Below are positions 32,725 to 43,643 of a stretch of 64,000 nucleotides of DNA, in pieces. The translations under genes were made by a program, and so were the position numbers. The notes beneath the pieces are model-generated. The model did no database searches, was not told the origin of the DNA, and worked only from the letters and a program-made list of their open reading frames with translations. The DNA lies in NCBI RefSeq assembly GCF_032452875.1, contig NC_083881.1:60395689-60459688 (forward strand), given 5' to 3'. Origin of the DNA: Bos javanicus (Eukaryota; Chordata; Mammalia; Artiodactyla; Bovidae). Each line of letters begins with the position of its first letter. Positions within the stretch are counted from its first letter, which is position 1.

Positions 32725-32890
32725 AAACACAGATTCCAGACTCAGCCCTGTGGTGGGCTTGCCACTACTTTGTGACCTTGGCGCCGCACAGCTGCTTTCT
32801 GTCATCCAAATAGGGACAGTACCTCCCAGAGGATAATGTCACCAAGCACATAATAGGTGCTCGATAAATGGTGTCATTTGCCATTATTGT
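32725..32890 (+). mobile_element. MIR SINE, sense
   Basis: 'ccactactttgtgacctt', then 'tctgtcatccaaatagggac', and a 3' end 'cacataataggtgctcg'. Confidence 0.7.
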
Positions 32891-33005
32891 GGGCTTCCCT
32901 GCTGGCTCAGTTGGTAAAGCCTCTGGACCCATGGACAGAGGAGTCTCATGGGCTACAGTCCATGGTGTCATAAGAGTCATATGCAACTTAGTGACTAAAC
33001 CACCA
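32891..33005 (+). mobile_element. Bov-tA SINE with a large internal deletion
   Basis: The head 'gggcttccctgctggctcag' jumps from about 'ggtaaagcctctg' straight to 'gacccatggacagaggag', losing roughly 100 bp of the middle. The tail 'gtgactaaaccaccatcaa' is intact. Confidence 0.9.
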
Positions 33006-33051
33006 TCAATTACATGACAGAAATAATACATTATTATCAATAATATCTCTG

Positions 33052-33369
33052 GAAAGTGAAAGTCACTCAGTCATGTCTGACTATTTGCTACCCTATGGAC
33101 CATAGAGTCCATGGAATTCTCCAGGCCAGAATACTGGAGTGGGTATTTCCCTTCTTCAGGGGATCTTCCCAACCCAGGGATCGAACCCAGGTCTCCTGCA
33201 TTGCAGGTGGATTCTTTACCAGCTGAGCCATAAGGGAAGCCCAAGAATACAGAATACTGGAGTGGGTAGCCTATCCCTTCTTCAGGGGATCCTCCCAACC
33301 CAGGGATCGAACCGAGGTCTCCTGCATTGCAGGTGGATTCTTTACCAACTGAGCTATTGGGGAAGCCCA
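33052..33369 (-). mobile_element. Bov-tA dimer SINE, antisense (two tRNA-like heads)
   Basis: An antisense Bov-tA (33052-33242) is followed directly by a second antisense head unit (33243-33369), each ending in a 'gggaagccc' head. The same two-head arrangement recurs at 61861-62168, so it is a composite SINE subtype rather than two chance insertions. Confidence 0.9.
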
Positions 33370-34579
33370 ATAATAATATCTCTAATTCAGTCTTACTTAA
33401 CTGGAATTAATAACTGTCAACAGGAATGACAGTGTTGTACTTTATGCATTTATTTAAATGAATCTATTTAAATATTAGATAATGACTTCATTTGAATGGA
33501 AGCCTCTGAAGTCAGAGATTCTCATAATTCTCTTTGAAGCCCACCCTCTCCCATTTCCTTATCTTCACAGCACCTGTCTTTTACATATTTATCAATTTGA
33601 TCTAACTTAGGTCACAGACAGTTGAAACTGCTGAGAAGCATATGAATGAATGCAGTCAGTCCAAACAAATATCCACAAGAAAACCCACCAAAAGCTAGGT
33701 GAATTCATTCTAACCACTTCCGAGGAGAAAAAAAAAAGACTAGGTTGGAAAGACTAGACCCAGTGGTTTTGATAAAGCCTTTTACTTTGGTCTGCAAGTT
33801 TTGCCCTCAGGCAAAGCCTGCAAACATTTCTGGCTGAATCTCTGTACTTCCTGGATTCTACAGCTGTGTCCTATGAAAAGGAAATGGTTTTTCCGACAAC
33901 CCAATAACCCACCTCCCACTGTTCTGTCTATAGAGTATCAGGCAGGCATGCATTTAGGCAGGCAGGGAGACAGCAAGCAGAAGTGAAGGCATTCCTCTTT
34001 AAGGATGGATCTCCTGGAAAATCATAATCAGGTCTTTGGAAGAAACCTCATTGGCACAGATGGTCCTGCCTAAGCCCCGCCAGCCTTTGGAGTGAGAGGT
34101 GAGACACACCTAACGTAACAGGACCTTCCACCAAGGTGAATAGGAGGTTGTGTTTCAAGGGGAAAAGATGTTTTAACCCTGAATATTCATATTCAAACCA
34201 CTGGACTTCCATTGTATTTTTTCCCCCTTCTTCTTCTATTGGATTCATTTTTCTAAGGTCTGCAGCAATTTTCTTGAAAGTGAATTTTTAAAACACTGCA
34301 TCTTACTTGAGGTCATGGGGCAAGGGCTTTTTTTTTTTTTTTCTAAATTGGATCAACCATTTTGGATTATATTCGTCCATTATATTCATCCCTCTTGCCT
34401 CCAGACACCTCTCTCTCTCTCTCTCTCCCCACCAGCTCTGGGACAGGCCCAGAGACAACCACCCCCATAAGAAGCCATCTCTGGGTCAGCATCACTCCCT
34501 AGCACATCTCATTCTCATCTCTCCTTGTCAGTGATGGTGGAGAGATCTCAGGGCTGATACCCAAAGGATGGAAGGCACG
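33370..34579. other. Single-copy with simple tracts, no gene
   Basis: Includes an A-run at about 33729-33737, a T16 run at about 34327-34343 and a (CT)10 at about 34408-34427. AT-rich around 33440-33480. No exon or repeat family recognised. Confidence 0.5.
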
Positions 34580-34800
34580 GGGTGCACACCAATGCCGGGG
34601 TTTGTATCCTGGCTCCCCGCTTAGAGCTGTGTGAGCTTAGGCAAGTTACTTAACCTCTCTGGGCTTCAGCTGCCTAGTTGGTAAAATGAGGAATGAGAAT
34701 TAGGACAATTAAGAAAAACAAAGCATGCTTCCAACAGTGGCCGGCATGTGGGAAGTACTCAGTGAGTGGTATCTATTATTAGTAGCCATTATTAGCCATA
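34580..34800 (+). mobile_element. MIR SINE, sense, well preserved
   Basis: 'gctgtgtgagcttaggcaag' followed by 'ttacttaacctctctgggc' and a 3' end with 'gaagtactcagtgagtgg'; one of the clearest MIRs in the window. Confidence 0.85.
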
Positions 34801-35821
34801 GATTCATAACATAATCTCATAGATCTCCTTACATTATCCCAAACACAGATAGTGTGTTTGGGGATTATTACCTGTGGGCACAAGAACTGGGCATTGTACA
34901 CTACACCATATGTACACACCATATCATGTATACACACTACACAGTGTGGGCATACCACACCGTGAGATCTCAGAGAGGAGTTCCCTGAGGTCTAGAGGGA
35001 CACCTTTGCTTGGCCAAGTGAGGCCAGAAGTGGAGATCAGGCAGCTTCATCCTCAGGCTGAAATTCATTAATTACCTTGAGATGTAAAAATTTTGGCCAG
35101 AGAAGAAGCACTCTCGAAATTCAAATCGCATGAAGCTGAGCCCGGGTATGTGTGTTGTGCTTAAATGAAGCAGCTTATGACGTGGGTATTCAATTTCTAT
35201 AATCTGTTCTAAATTTAATCATGCAAAATGTCAAGTTATCTCACTATTTTGTTTCAGTTAAAAAAATAAGTATTTAGATTTATGGTTGGATGTTACAAGA
35301 ACTGCTGCTTCATTTCAAATCTTGGCAGGGCCCTCCAAAGCAGCAGTTGACCAAGAAGCCACTTCCTGAGCTGAAGGTCAGTGTGTTGGCCCTGGAATGA
35401 ATATCAACACATCAATGGTAGGAGCCAAACCCTCTTTCTTGCCATTTTGGGATGGGGGTTGGGTGAAGGCCTTGAGGCTCCAGCTGCTCCTGGCACCACC
35501 TAGGCTCCCCATGTGGATCCCTAGCTCTTCCCACAAAGTGCTGCCACAGAGCCCCATGGGGTACGCCTCCAAGACTTGGGATGCTCCATTCCCTTGCACT
35601 TGGTCCCTTGGCAAAGGTGTACCCATCTGAAAGGGTTCCCTGGACTTAGTGCTGGGGCCTAAGGGACAGTACCTGGCTTGGGGATTCCAAGTGACTTTAA
35701 AAAAGTAATTAATTAGACCCAGGCCTCCTGCATTGGGAGCTCAGAATCTTAGCTACTGAACCACTAGAGAAGTACCCTGCAACCCAAGTCACTTTTAAAT
35801 GTCCTTGCATGTCTTGGAATT
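34801..35821. other. Single-copy; possible regulatory element, no gene
   Basis: 34890-34965 has cryptic 'tacacac/accatat' repetition. 35050-35270 is AT-rich single-copy DNA with 'cattaattacc', 'tatgacgtggg' and 'catgcaaaatg' words (homeodomain-, CRE- and octamer-like). 35378-35630 has overlapping frames on both strands without features. Confidence 0.45.
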
Positions 35822-35833
35822 CAAGAAGTTACC

Positions 35834-35902
35834 TATCAGGCTCCTCCATCCATGGGGTTTTCCAGGCAAGATTACTGGAGTGGGGTGCCATCGCCTTCTC
35901 CG
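35834..35902 (-). mobile_element. 69-bp BOV-A2 fragment retaining the SINE 5' end
   Basis: Antisense to the first 69 bp of BOV-A2 (ggagaaggcgatggc... in the sense direction). The 3' two-thirds, including the (AGC)n tail, is missing. It is bounded by a perfect 12-bp duplication, caagaagttacc, at 35822-35833 and 35903-35914. Confidence 0.92.
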
Positions 35903-35956
35903 CAAGAAGTTACCAGCATAGGTTAAATATGTGTCTCCTGGTTGATGTTCCTAGGT

Positions 35957-38000
35957 ATCAAATCGCTTATGATTATACAGTAGAAGTAGGAAATAGATTT
36001 AAGGGACTAGATCTGATAGACAGAGTGCCTGATGAACTATGGACGGAGGTTCGTGACATTATACTGGAGACAAGGATCAAGATCATCCCCAAGAAAAAGA
36101 AATGCAAAAAAGCAAAATGGCTTTCTGAGGAAGTCTTGCAAATAGCTGTGAAAAGAAGAGAAGTGAAAAATAAAGGAGAAAAGGAAAGATATAATCATTT
36201 GAATGCAGAGTTCCAAAGAATAGCAAGGAGAGATAAGAAAGCCTCCTTCAATGATCAGTGCAAAGAAATAGAGGAAAACAATACAATAGGAAAGACTAGA
36301 GATCTCTTCAAGAAAATTAGAGATACCAAGGGAACATTTCATGCAAAGATGGGCTCAATAAAGGACAGAAATTATATGGCTCTAACAGAAGCAGAAGATG
36401 TTAAGAAGTGGTGGCAAGAATACACAGAAGAACTGTACAAAAAAGATTTTCATGATCCAGATGATCATGATGGTGTGATCATTCATCTAGAGCCAGACAT
36501 CCTGGAATGTGAAGTCAAGAGGGCCTTAGGAAATATCACCAGCAACAAAGCCAGTGGAGGTGATGGAGTTCCAGTTGAGTTATTTCAAATCCTAAAAGAT
36601 GATGCTGTGAAAGTGCTGCACTCAATATACCAGCAAATTTGAAAAACTCAGCAGTGGCCACAGGACTGGAAAAGGTCAGTTTTCATTCCAATCCCAAAGA
36701 AAGGCGATGCCAAAGAATGCTCAGACTACCCCACAATTGCACTCATCTCACATGCTAGTAAAGTAATGCTCAAAATTCCCCAAGCCAAGCTTCAACAGTA
36801 TATGAACCGTGAACTTCCAGATGTTCAAGCTGGTTTTAGAAAAGACAGAGGAACCTGAGATCAAATTGCCCACATCTGCTGGATCATCAAAAAATCAAGA
36901 GAGTTCCAGAAAAACATCTATTTTTGTTTTATTGACTATGCCAAAGCCTTTGACTGTGTGGATCACACATCTCACCAAGAGATGGGAATATCAGATCATC
37001 TGACCTGCCTCCTGAGAAATCTGTATGCAAGTCAGGAAGCAACATTTAGAACTGGACATGGAACAACAGACTGGTTCCAAATAGGAAAAGGGGTACGTCA
37101 AGGCTGTATATTGTCACCCTGCTTATTTAACTTATATGCAGAGTACATCATGAGAAACACTGGGCTGGAAGAAGCACAAGCTGGAATCAAGATTGCCGGG
37201 AGAAATCAGTAACTTCAGATATGCAGATGACACCACCCTTATGGCAGAAAGTGAAGAAGAACTAAAGAGCCTCTTGATGAAAGTGAAAGAGAAGAGTGAA
37301 AAAGTTGGCTTAAAGCTCAACATTCAGAAAACTAAGATCATGGCATCCAGTCGCATCACTTCATGGCAAATAGAAGGGAAACAGTGGAAACAGTGGCAGA
37401 CTTTATTTTTTGGGGGGTTCCAAAATCACTGCAGATAGTGACTGCAGCCATGAAATTAAAAGACGCTTACTCTTTGGAAGGAAAGTTATGACCAACCTAG
37501 ACAGCATATTAAAAAGCAGAGACATTACTTTGTCAACAAAGGTCCGTCTAGCCAAGGCTGTGGTTTTTCCAGTGGTCATGTATGGATGTGAGAGTTGGAC
37601 TATAAAGAAAGCTGAGCACAGAAGAATTGATGCTTTTGAACTGTGGTGTTAGAGAAGACTCTTGAGAGTCCCTTGGACTGCAAGGAGATCTAACCAGTCC
37701 ATCCTAAAGGAGATCAGTCCTAAGTGTTTATTGGAAGGACTGATGCTGAAGCTGAAACTCCAATACTCTGTCCACCTGATGCAAAGAGCTGACTCATTTG
37801 AAAAGACCCTATTGCTGGGAAAGGTTGAAGGCGGGAGGAGAAGGGGACAACAGAGGATGAGATGGTTGGATGGCATCACTGACTCAATGGACATGGGTTT
37901 GGGTAAACTCCGGGAGTTGGTGATGGACAGGGAGGCCTGTTGTGATGCAGTCCATGGGGTCTCAAAGAGTCCGACATGACTGAGCGACTGAACTGAACTC
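35957..38000 (+). mobile_element. BovB LINE, sense, 5'-truncated 2-kb copy with decayed ORF2
   Basis: Starts in the ORF2 linker between endonuclease and RT ('IAYDYTVEVGNRFKGLDL') and extends through the RT to the 3' end (aactgaactc). A frame open to 36642 ends at a TGA replacing a tryptophan codon. Further damage includes a stop near 36856, a deletion after 'gtggatcacac' (36957-36976) and frameshifts near 37205 and 37400. RT landmarks remain: IDYAKAFD near 36929-36955 and an intact YADD at 37220-37231. The upstream extension of the open frame into the BOV-A2 fragment is coincidental. Confidence 0.93.
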
Positions 38001-38938
38001 AACAGCCTTTTAGAATATCCCTTTTCCTTATCAAAGGTCTGATAAGAAAATTTCCCGATGGCTAAAAATCCTCTTTAAATAGACAAAGGAAATGGGACCA
38101 GGGAGAACTTTTTATTCATTTTTTAACCAGGTCTGGTTATACCTTCTGTCTGGTATAGATAAACAAACTTATTTACCTTTTTATAACTTAGAGACAAGAG
38201 GGCAAAACTCTGTGGTGTATCTTGAACTTTCAGAGCCTAAGTAAAACTGTTGTCAATCACAAATTGTCAATTGCTCTTGAATCCCAAGAGTTGCACTCAA
38301 GGCCACCCTATCTAAAGCCATCCCTGATCAATTGCGGTCTCATTTTCCCATCTTATTTCTCAGCACGTAACTCCCTGATAGTTTTCTTGTTCGCTTATCT
38401 TCAGTCTCCAGAGCACAAGATGTCAACCTCAACTGCAGCTGTGTCCACAGATCTGTGTCCAGAGCCCAGAATGGTGAATTGTTCAACACTGAAGGCTCTT
38501 TGCTGCATTAACTCCTGTTATGCAAGAGAGACCAGGAAACAAGTGGAGAACCAGACGAGGAAGGAGAGCCCCATGGGGTATGGGAACATCTAGATATCTA
38601 CAAAGTAAAGGAAGCTGCTTCCAGGGGAAATTCCAGGAGGGAAAGGTCCAGAGCCTGATGACCATGTGGAGGTAGAAGAGGCTAGGAGAGCTGGCTTCCT
38701 CCTTTCTCCATCACTGGACCTACAAAAATAAACAGTAGTTTCAAGTCTCAATGGAACACTTCAATCAAGCTTTTCTTCTGCAAGCTGCTTGATGTTCATA
38801 TGATCCTCTTTTGCATTCTTGGCTCCCATAGTCTCCGACCAGCTGCTGGAATTCATTTTCCCTTCTGTTCCCATCGCCCCACATCACAGCCACAGATCCT
38901 GTGGCTATGCTAGGCAGTGTTGGGAGCATAACAAACTT
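38001..38938. other. Spacer between two tail-to-tail BovBs; no gene seen
   Basis: About 940 bp; 38330-38480 may be a diverged L2 end ('cttatcttcagtctccagag'), but I am not sure. A frame of 123 codons (38222-38593) has no recognisable domain. Confidence 0.4.
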
Positions 38939-38949
38939 GATGGTTGCCC

Positions 38950-41237
38950 ATCAGATCAGATCAGATCAGATCAGTCGCTCAGTTGTGTCTGACTCTTTGC
39001 GACCACATGTATCGCAGCACGCCAGGCCTCCCTGTCCATCACAAACTCCCGGAGTTCACTCAAACTCACTTCCATCGAGTCAGTGATGCCATCCAGCCAT
39101 CTCATCCTCTGTCGTCCCTTTCTCCTCCTGCCCCCAATCCCTCCCAGCATCAGAGTCTTCCAATGAGTCAACTCTTAGCATCAGGTGGCCAAAGTACTGG
39201 AGTTTCAGCTTTAGCATCATTCTTTCCAAAGAAATCCCAGGGCTGATCTCCTTCAGAATGGACTGGTTGGATCTCCTTGCAGTCCAAGGGACTCTCAAGA
39301 GTCTTCTCCAACACCACAGTTCAAAAGCATGAATTCTTCAGTGCTCAGCCTTCTTCACAGTCCAACTCTCACATCCATACATGACCACAGGAAAAACCAT
39401 AGCCTTGACTAGATGAACCTTTGTTGGCAAAGTAATGTCTCTGCTTTTCAATATGTTATCTAGGTTAGTCATAACTTTCCTTCCAAGGAGTAAGCGTCAT
39501 TTAATTTCATGGCTGCAGTCACCATCTGCAGTGATTTTGGAGTCTAGAAAAATAAAGTCTGACACTGTTTCCACTGTTTCCCCATCTATTTCCCATGAAG
39601 TGATGGGACCGGATGCCATGATCTTTGTTTTCTGAATGTTGAGCTTTAAGCCAACTTCTTCACTCTCCTCTTTCACCTTCATCAAGAGGCTTTTGAGTTC
39701 CTCTTCACTTTCTGCCATAAGGGTGGTGTCATCTGCATATCTGAGGTTATTGATATTTCTCCCGACAATCTTGATTCCAGCTTGTGTTTCTTCCAGTCCA
39801 GCGTTTCTCATGATGTACTCTGTATATAAGTTAAATAAACAGGGTGACAATATACAGCCTTGACGTACTCCTTTTCCAATTTGGAACCAGCCTGTTGTTC
39901 CATGGCCAGTTTTAACTATTGCTTTCTGACCTGCATACAAATTTCTCAAGAGGGCAGATCAGGTGGTCTGGTATTCCCATCTCTTTCAGAATTTTCCACA
40001 GTTTATTGTGATCCACACAGTCAAAGGCTTTGGCATAGTCAATAAAGCAGAAATAGATGTTTTTCTGGAACTCTCTTGCTTTTTCCATGATGCAGCAGAT
40101 GTTGGCAATTTGATCTCTGGTTCCTCTGCCTTTTCTAAAACCACTTTGAACATCAGGAAGTTCACGGTTCACATATTGCTGAAGCCTGGCTTGGAGAATT
40201 TTAAGCATTACTTCACTAGCGTGTGAGATGAGTGCAATTGTGCAGTAGTTTGAGCATTCTTTGGCATTGCCTTTCTTCGGGATTGGAATGAAAACTGACC
40301 TTTTCCAGTCCTGTGGCCACTGCTGAGTTTTCCAAATTTGCTGGCATATTGAGTGCAGCACTTTCACAGCATCATCTTTCAGGATTTGGAATAGCTCAAC
40401 TGGAATTCTATCACCTTCACTAGCTTTGTTCATAGTGATGCTTTCTAAGGCCCACTTGACTTCACATTCCAGGATGTCTGGCTCTAGGTCAGTGATCACA
40501 CCATCGTGATTATCTGTGTTGTGAAGATCTTTTTTGTACAGTTCTTCTGTGTATTCTTGCCATCTCTTCTTAATATCTTCTGCTTCTGTTAGGTCCATAC
40601 CATTTCTGTCCTTTATCGAGCCCATCTTTGCATGAAATATTCCTTTGGTATCTCTGATTTTCTTGAAGAGATCTCTAGTCTTTCCCATTCTGTTGTTTTC
40701 CTCTATTTCTTTGCATTGATTGCTGAAGAAGGCTTTCTTATCTCTTCTTGCTATTCTTTGGAACTCTGCATTCAAATGGGTATATCTTTCCTTTTCTCCT
40801 TTGCTTTTCGCTTCTCTTCTTTTCACAGCTATTTGTAAGGCCTCCCCAGACAGCCATTTTGCTTTTTTGCATTTCTTTTCCACGGGGGTGGTCTTGATCC
40901 CTGTCTCCTGTACAGTGTCACGAACCTCATTCCATAGCTCATCAGGCACTCCATCTATCAGATCTAGGCCCTTACATCTGTTTCTCACTTCCACTGTATA
41001 ATCATAAGGGATTTGATTTAGGTTGTGCCTGAATGGTCTAGTGGTTTTCCTTACTTTCTTCAATTTAAGTATGAATTTGGCAATAAGGAGTTCATGTTCT
41101 GAGCCACAGTCAGCTCCTGGTCTTGTTTTTGCTGACTGTATAGAACTTCTCCATCTTTGGCTGCAAAGAATATAATCAATCTGATTTCGGTGTTGACCAT
41201 CTGGTGATGTCCCTGTATAGAGTCTTCTCTTGTGTTG
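38950..41237 (-). mobile_element. BovB LINE, 3' 2.3 kb in antisense (body of a twin-primed copy)
   Basis: Minus-strand reading gives the end of the endonuclease, the linker and the RT. One frame is open from 41276 to 39912 (about 450 codons, its first dozen codons outside this part), containing IDYAKAFD (40020-40046). A one-base insertion near 39955 shifts it; the next frame carries the RT box YADD (39728-39739) and stops near 39497. The endonuclease SDH motif reads SEH (41091-41102). The 3' tail is (gatca)n. A perfect 11-bp repeat, gatggttgccc, lies at 38939-38949 and 42090-42100. Confidence 0.95.
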
Positions 41238-42095
41238 ACAGAATGTGGTCCACTGGAGAAGGAAATGGCAAACCACTTCAGTATTCTTGCCTTGAGAACC
41301 TCATGAACAGTATGAAAAGGCAAAATGATAGGATACTGAAAGAGAAACTCCCCAGGTCAGTAGGTGCCCAATATGCTACTGGAGATCAGTGGAGAAATAA
41401 CTCCAGAAAGAATGAAGGGATGGAGCCAAAGCAAAAAGAATACCCAGCTGTGGATGTGACTGGTGATAGAAGCAAGGTCTGATGCTGTAAAGAGCAATAT
41501 TGCATAGGAACCTGGAATGTCAGGTCCATGAATCAAGGCAAATTGGAAGTGGTCAAACAAGAGATGGTAAGAGTGAATGTCGACATTCTAGGAATCAGTG
41601 AACTGAAATGGACTGGAATGGGTGAATAACTCAGGTGACCATTATATCTACTACTGCGGGCAGGAATCCCTCAGAAGAAATGGAGTAGCCATCATGGTCA
41701 ACAAAAGAATCCGAAATGCAGTACTTGGATGCAATCTCAAAAACGACAGAATGATCTCTGTTCGTTTCCAAGGCAAACCATTCAATATCACAGTAATCCA
41801 AGTCTGTGCCCCAACCAGTAATGCTGAAGAAGCTGAAGTTGAACGGTTCTATGAAGACCTACAAGATCTTTTAGAACTAACACCCAAAAAAGATGTCCTT
41901 TTCATTATAGGGGACTGGGATGCAAAAGCAGGAAGTCAAGAAACACCTGAAGTAACAGGCAAATTTGGCCTTGGAATACAGAATGAAGCAGGGCAAAGAC
42001 TAATAGAGTTTTGCCAAGAAAATGCACTGGTCATAACAAACACCCTCTTCCAACAACACAAGAGAAGACTGTATACATGGACATCACCAGATGGT
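41238..42095 (+). mobile_element. BovB LINE, inverted 5' part (endonuclease region) of the same copy
   Basis: Sense BovB from near its 5' end ('tgtggtccactggagaag') through the APE-like endonuclease of ORF2. It stops in the codons for 'HKRRLYTWTSPDG', which the antisense neighbour also contains (about 42 bp shared, 42054-42095). A one-base deletion near 41625 breaks the frame. The GDWN motif of the endonuclease reads GDWD (41910-41921). The open frame continuing to 42539 beyond the element is flanking DNA, not gene. Confidence 0.95.
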
Positions 42096-42536
42096 TGCCC
42101 GTGCCTGCTACCTAAATTGAGAAGACAGCAACATGGACTTCACATGATTTTTAGAGCTGTAAGTCAAGAAACAGCCCATAGAGGGCAGGAGGGGATGAGG
42201 CCTGAGGGCAGTGCTCAGGGGCACTGCCAGATACAGACAGAAGGGGCTTTGAGCATCGGATCAGTCAGCTCAGGCTGCATAACAATACCCCACAGCTCCA
42301 TGGGTTTAACAGCAGAAATTTATTTTTTCAGTTCAGGAGACCAGAAGCTGAGGATCAAGGTAGCACCAGGTTGGCTTCTTCTGAGGCCTCCGTCCTTGGC
42401 TCGCAGATGGCCACCTTCTCATGGTGTCCTTGCAAGGTCTTTCCTCTGTGTGTGCACCTCTCTGGTGTTTCTCTGTGTCTCCAAGCTCCCTCATTTCATA
42501 AAGACATCAGTCACATTGGATTATAACCCATCCTAT

Positions 42537-43091
42537 TGAAATGGGAATCCGAGTTCTTGTTCTCGGAGTCGAAGAATGAACTTCAAGAACACACAAACAC
42601 TCACAGTGGCAAATGAATAGGATTTATTAAAGAGAAGGAAAGTACAAACTTCTGAGCATAGAAACTGAAAGGGGGTAAACAGTCCCCCAAAAGGTGGGAA
42701 TTACAGCAGCTCTATATCTTTACCATGATTAATCTATACAATTTTGGTTGGCTCCTGTCCTTAAAATATGTCGTATTTAACCAATCAGTTTAAAGGTCAA
42801 GATGCTTAATATCCTTTTGGCTTCTTTTCCTCCTCAGATTAAGTCACCACTCTTTTCTTTGCCCCCTGGCCATGTTTCAGTGGACCAGAAGTATGGGTTT
42901 AAGATTAATGATCACCAGTTGTTTTTCCCTCAGGCATATGGAACAGAAGTTAATTACTGCCCTTCCCTGGATCTGAGTGCTAATTATTTATCAGATCAAG
43001 GGCACACTCCAGGAATTTGGAACAAAGGGTATACTTTTAGGCTAATTGAAAACAGATCAAGGTCTAAGAGTCCTACACTGACTGCCTAGCA
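42537..43091 (-). mobile_element. Solo LTR of an endogenous retrovirus, antisense
   Basis: On the minus strand it begins 'tgctaggcagtcagtgtag' and ends 'ggattcccatttca' (TG...CA). A polyadenylation signal lies in 'ctttaataaatcc' (about 42624-42636, minus) and an inverted CCAAT word in 'ttaaccaatcag'. It interrupts a MaLR at 'cccatcctat'. A six-base near-match (tcctat/tcctac) around 42531 and 43094 may be the target duplication, but the edges do not fit exactly. Class and subfamily are not determined; no viral genes are present. Confidence 0.6.
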
Positions 43092-43180
43092 ATTCCTACC
43101 TCACTGTTGACTTCATTTTAACTTAATCACCTGTCTAAAGGCTCTTCTGTCTCTAAATGCAGTCATCTTAAGGAGTATTG

Positions 43181-43306
43181 CTTGGAGAAGGAAATGGCAA
43201 TCCACTCCAGTACTATTGCCTGGAAAATCCCATGAACAGAGGAGCCTGGTAGGCTATAGTCCATGGGGTCGCAAAGAGTCGGACACGACTGAGTGACTTC
43301 ACATTC
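43181..43306 (+). mobile_element. Bov-A monomer SINE, sense
   Basis: A single Bov-A unit of about 126 bp ('ggagaaggaaatggcaatcc' to 'gactgagtgacttcac') without the second unit of BOV-A2. Perfect target duplication aggagtattg at 43171-43180 and 43307-43316. Confidence 0.94.
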
Positions 43307-43643
43307 AGGAGTATTGAGGGTTAGGATTCAACATGTGAATTTAGTGAGGACATATTTTAGACCATAATAAGCAGTGTAGGAACATGAAACCATGCTGGGC
43401 ACCACTGGCCTGGGAGGTTTGTTTGAAAGGATGGGAGATGAAAAGGAAAGATACAGTAGCAATTAGAATCAAGGGTGAGGTCTGGAGTTTAAAACCACCA
43501 GTTAGAACTGGGATTATTTTATGGGTTGATTTGTTCCTACTGCCCCTGCCCCCACAACTAAATATCTTGAAATCCTATCCTCTACAACTCCAGAATGTGA
43601 CCTTTTTTGGTAATCGAGTTAAAATGAGGTTATTAGGATGGGT

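Larger units (their letters stand above)
42262..43375 (-). mobile_element. MaLR-type LTR, antisense, split by an LTR and a Bov-A
   Basis: Three consecutive blocks, 42262-42536 ('agcagaaatttattttttcag', 'gacatcagtcacattgg'), 43100-43180 ('aacttaatcacctgtctaaagg') and 43307-43375 ('gggttaggattcaacatgtg'), read as one antisense MLT1-type LTR. The first gap is a retroviral LTR, the second a Bov-A monomer. Confidence 0.7.

Noticed and set aside
35809..36642. 277-codon frame joining a SINE piece to BovB ORF2
   Set aside because: The first about 50 codons come from a BOV-A2 fragment and flanking DNA; there is no evidence of a real fusion, and the BovB part is 5'-truncated and ends at a stop.
41622..42539. 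305-codon open frame that looks like one protein
   Set aside because: The first about 158 codons are BovB endonuclease; the remainder is flanking DNA and an antisense MaLR read through by chance.
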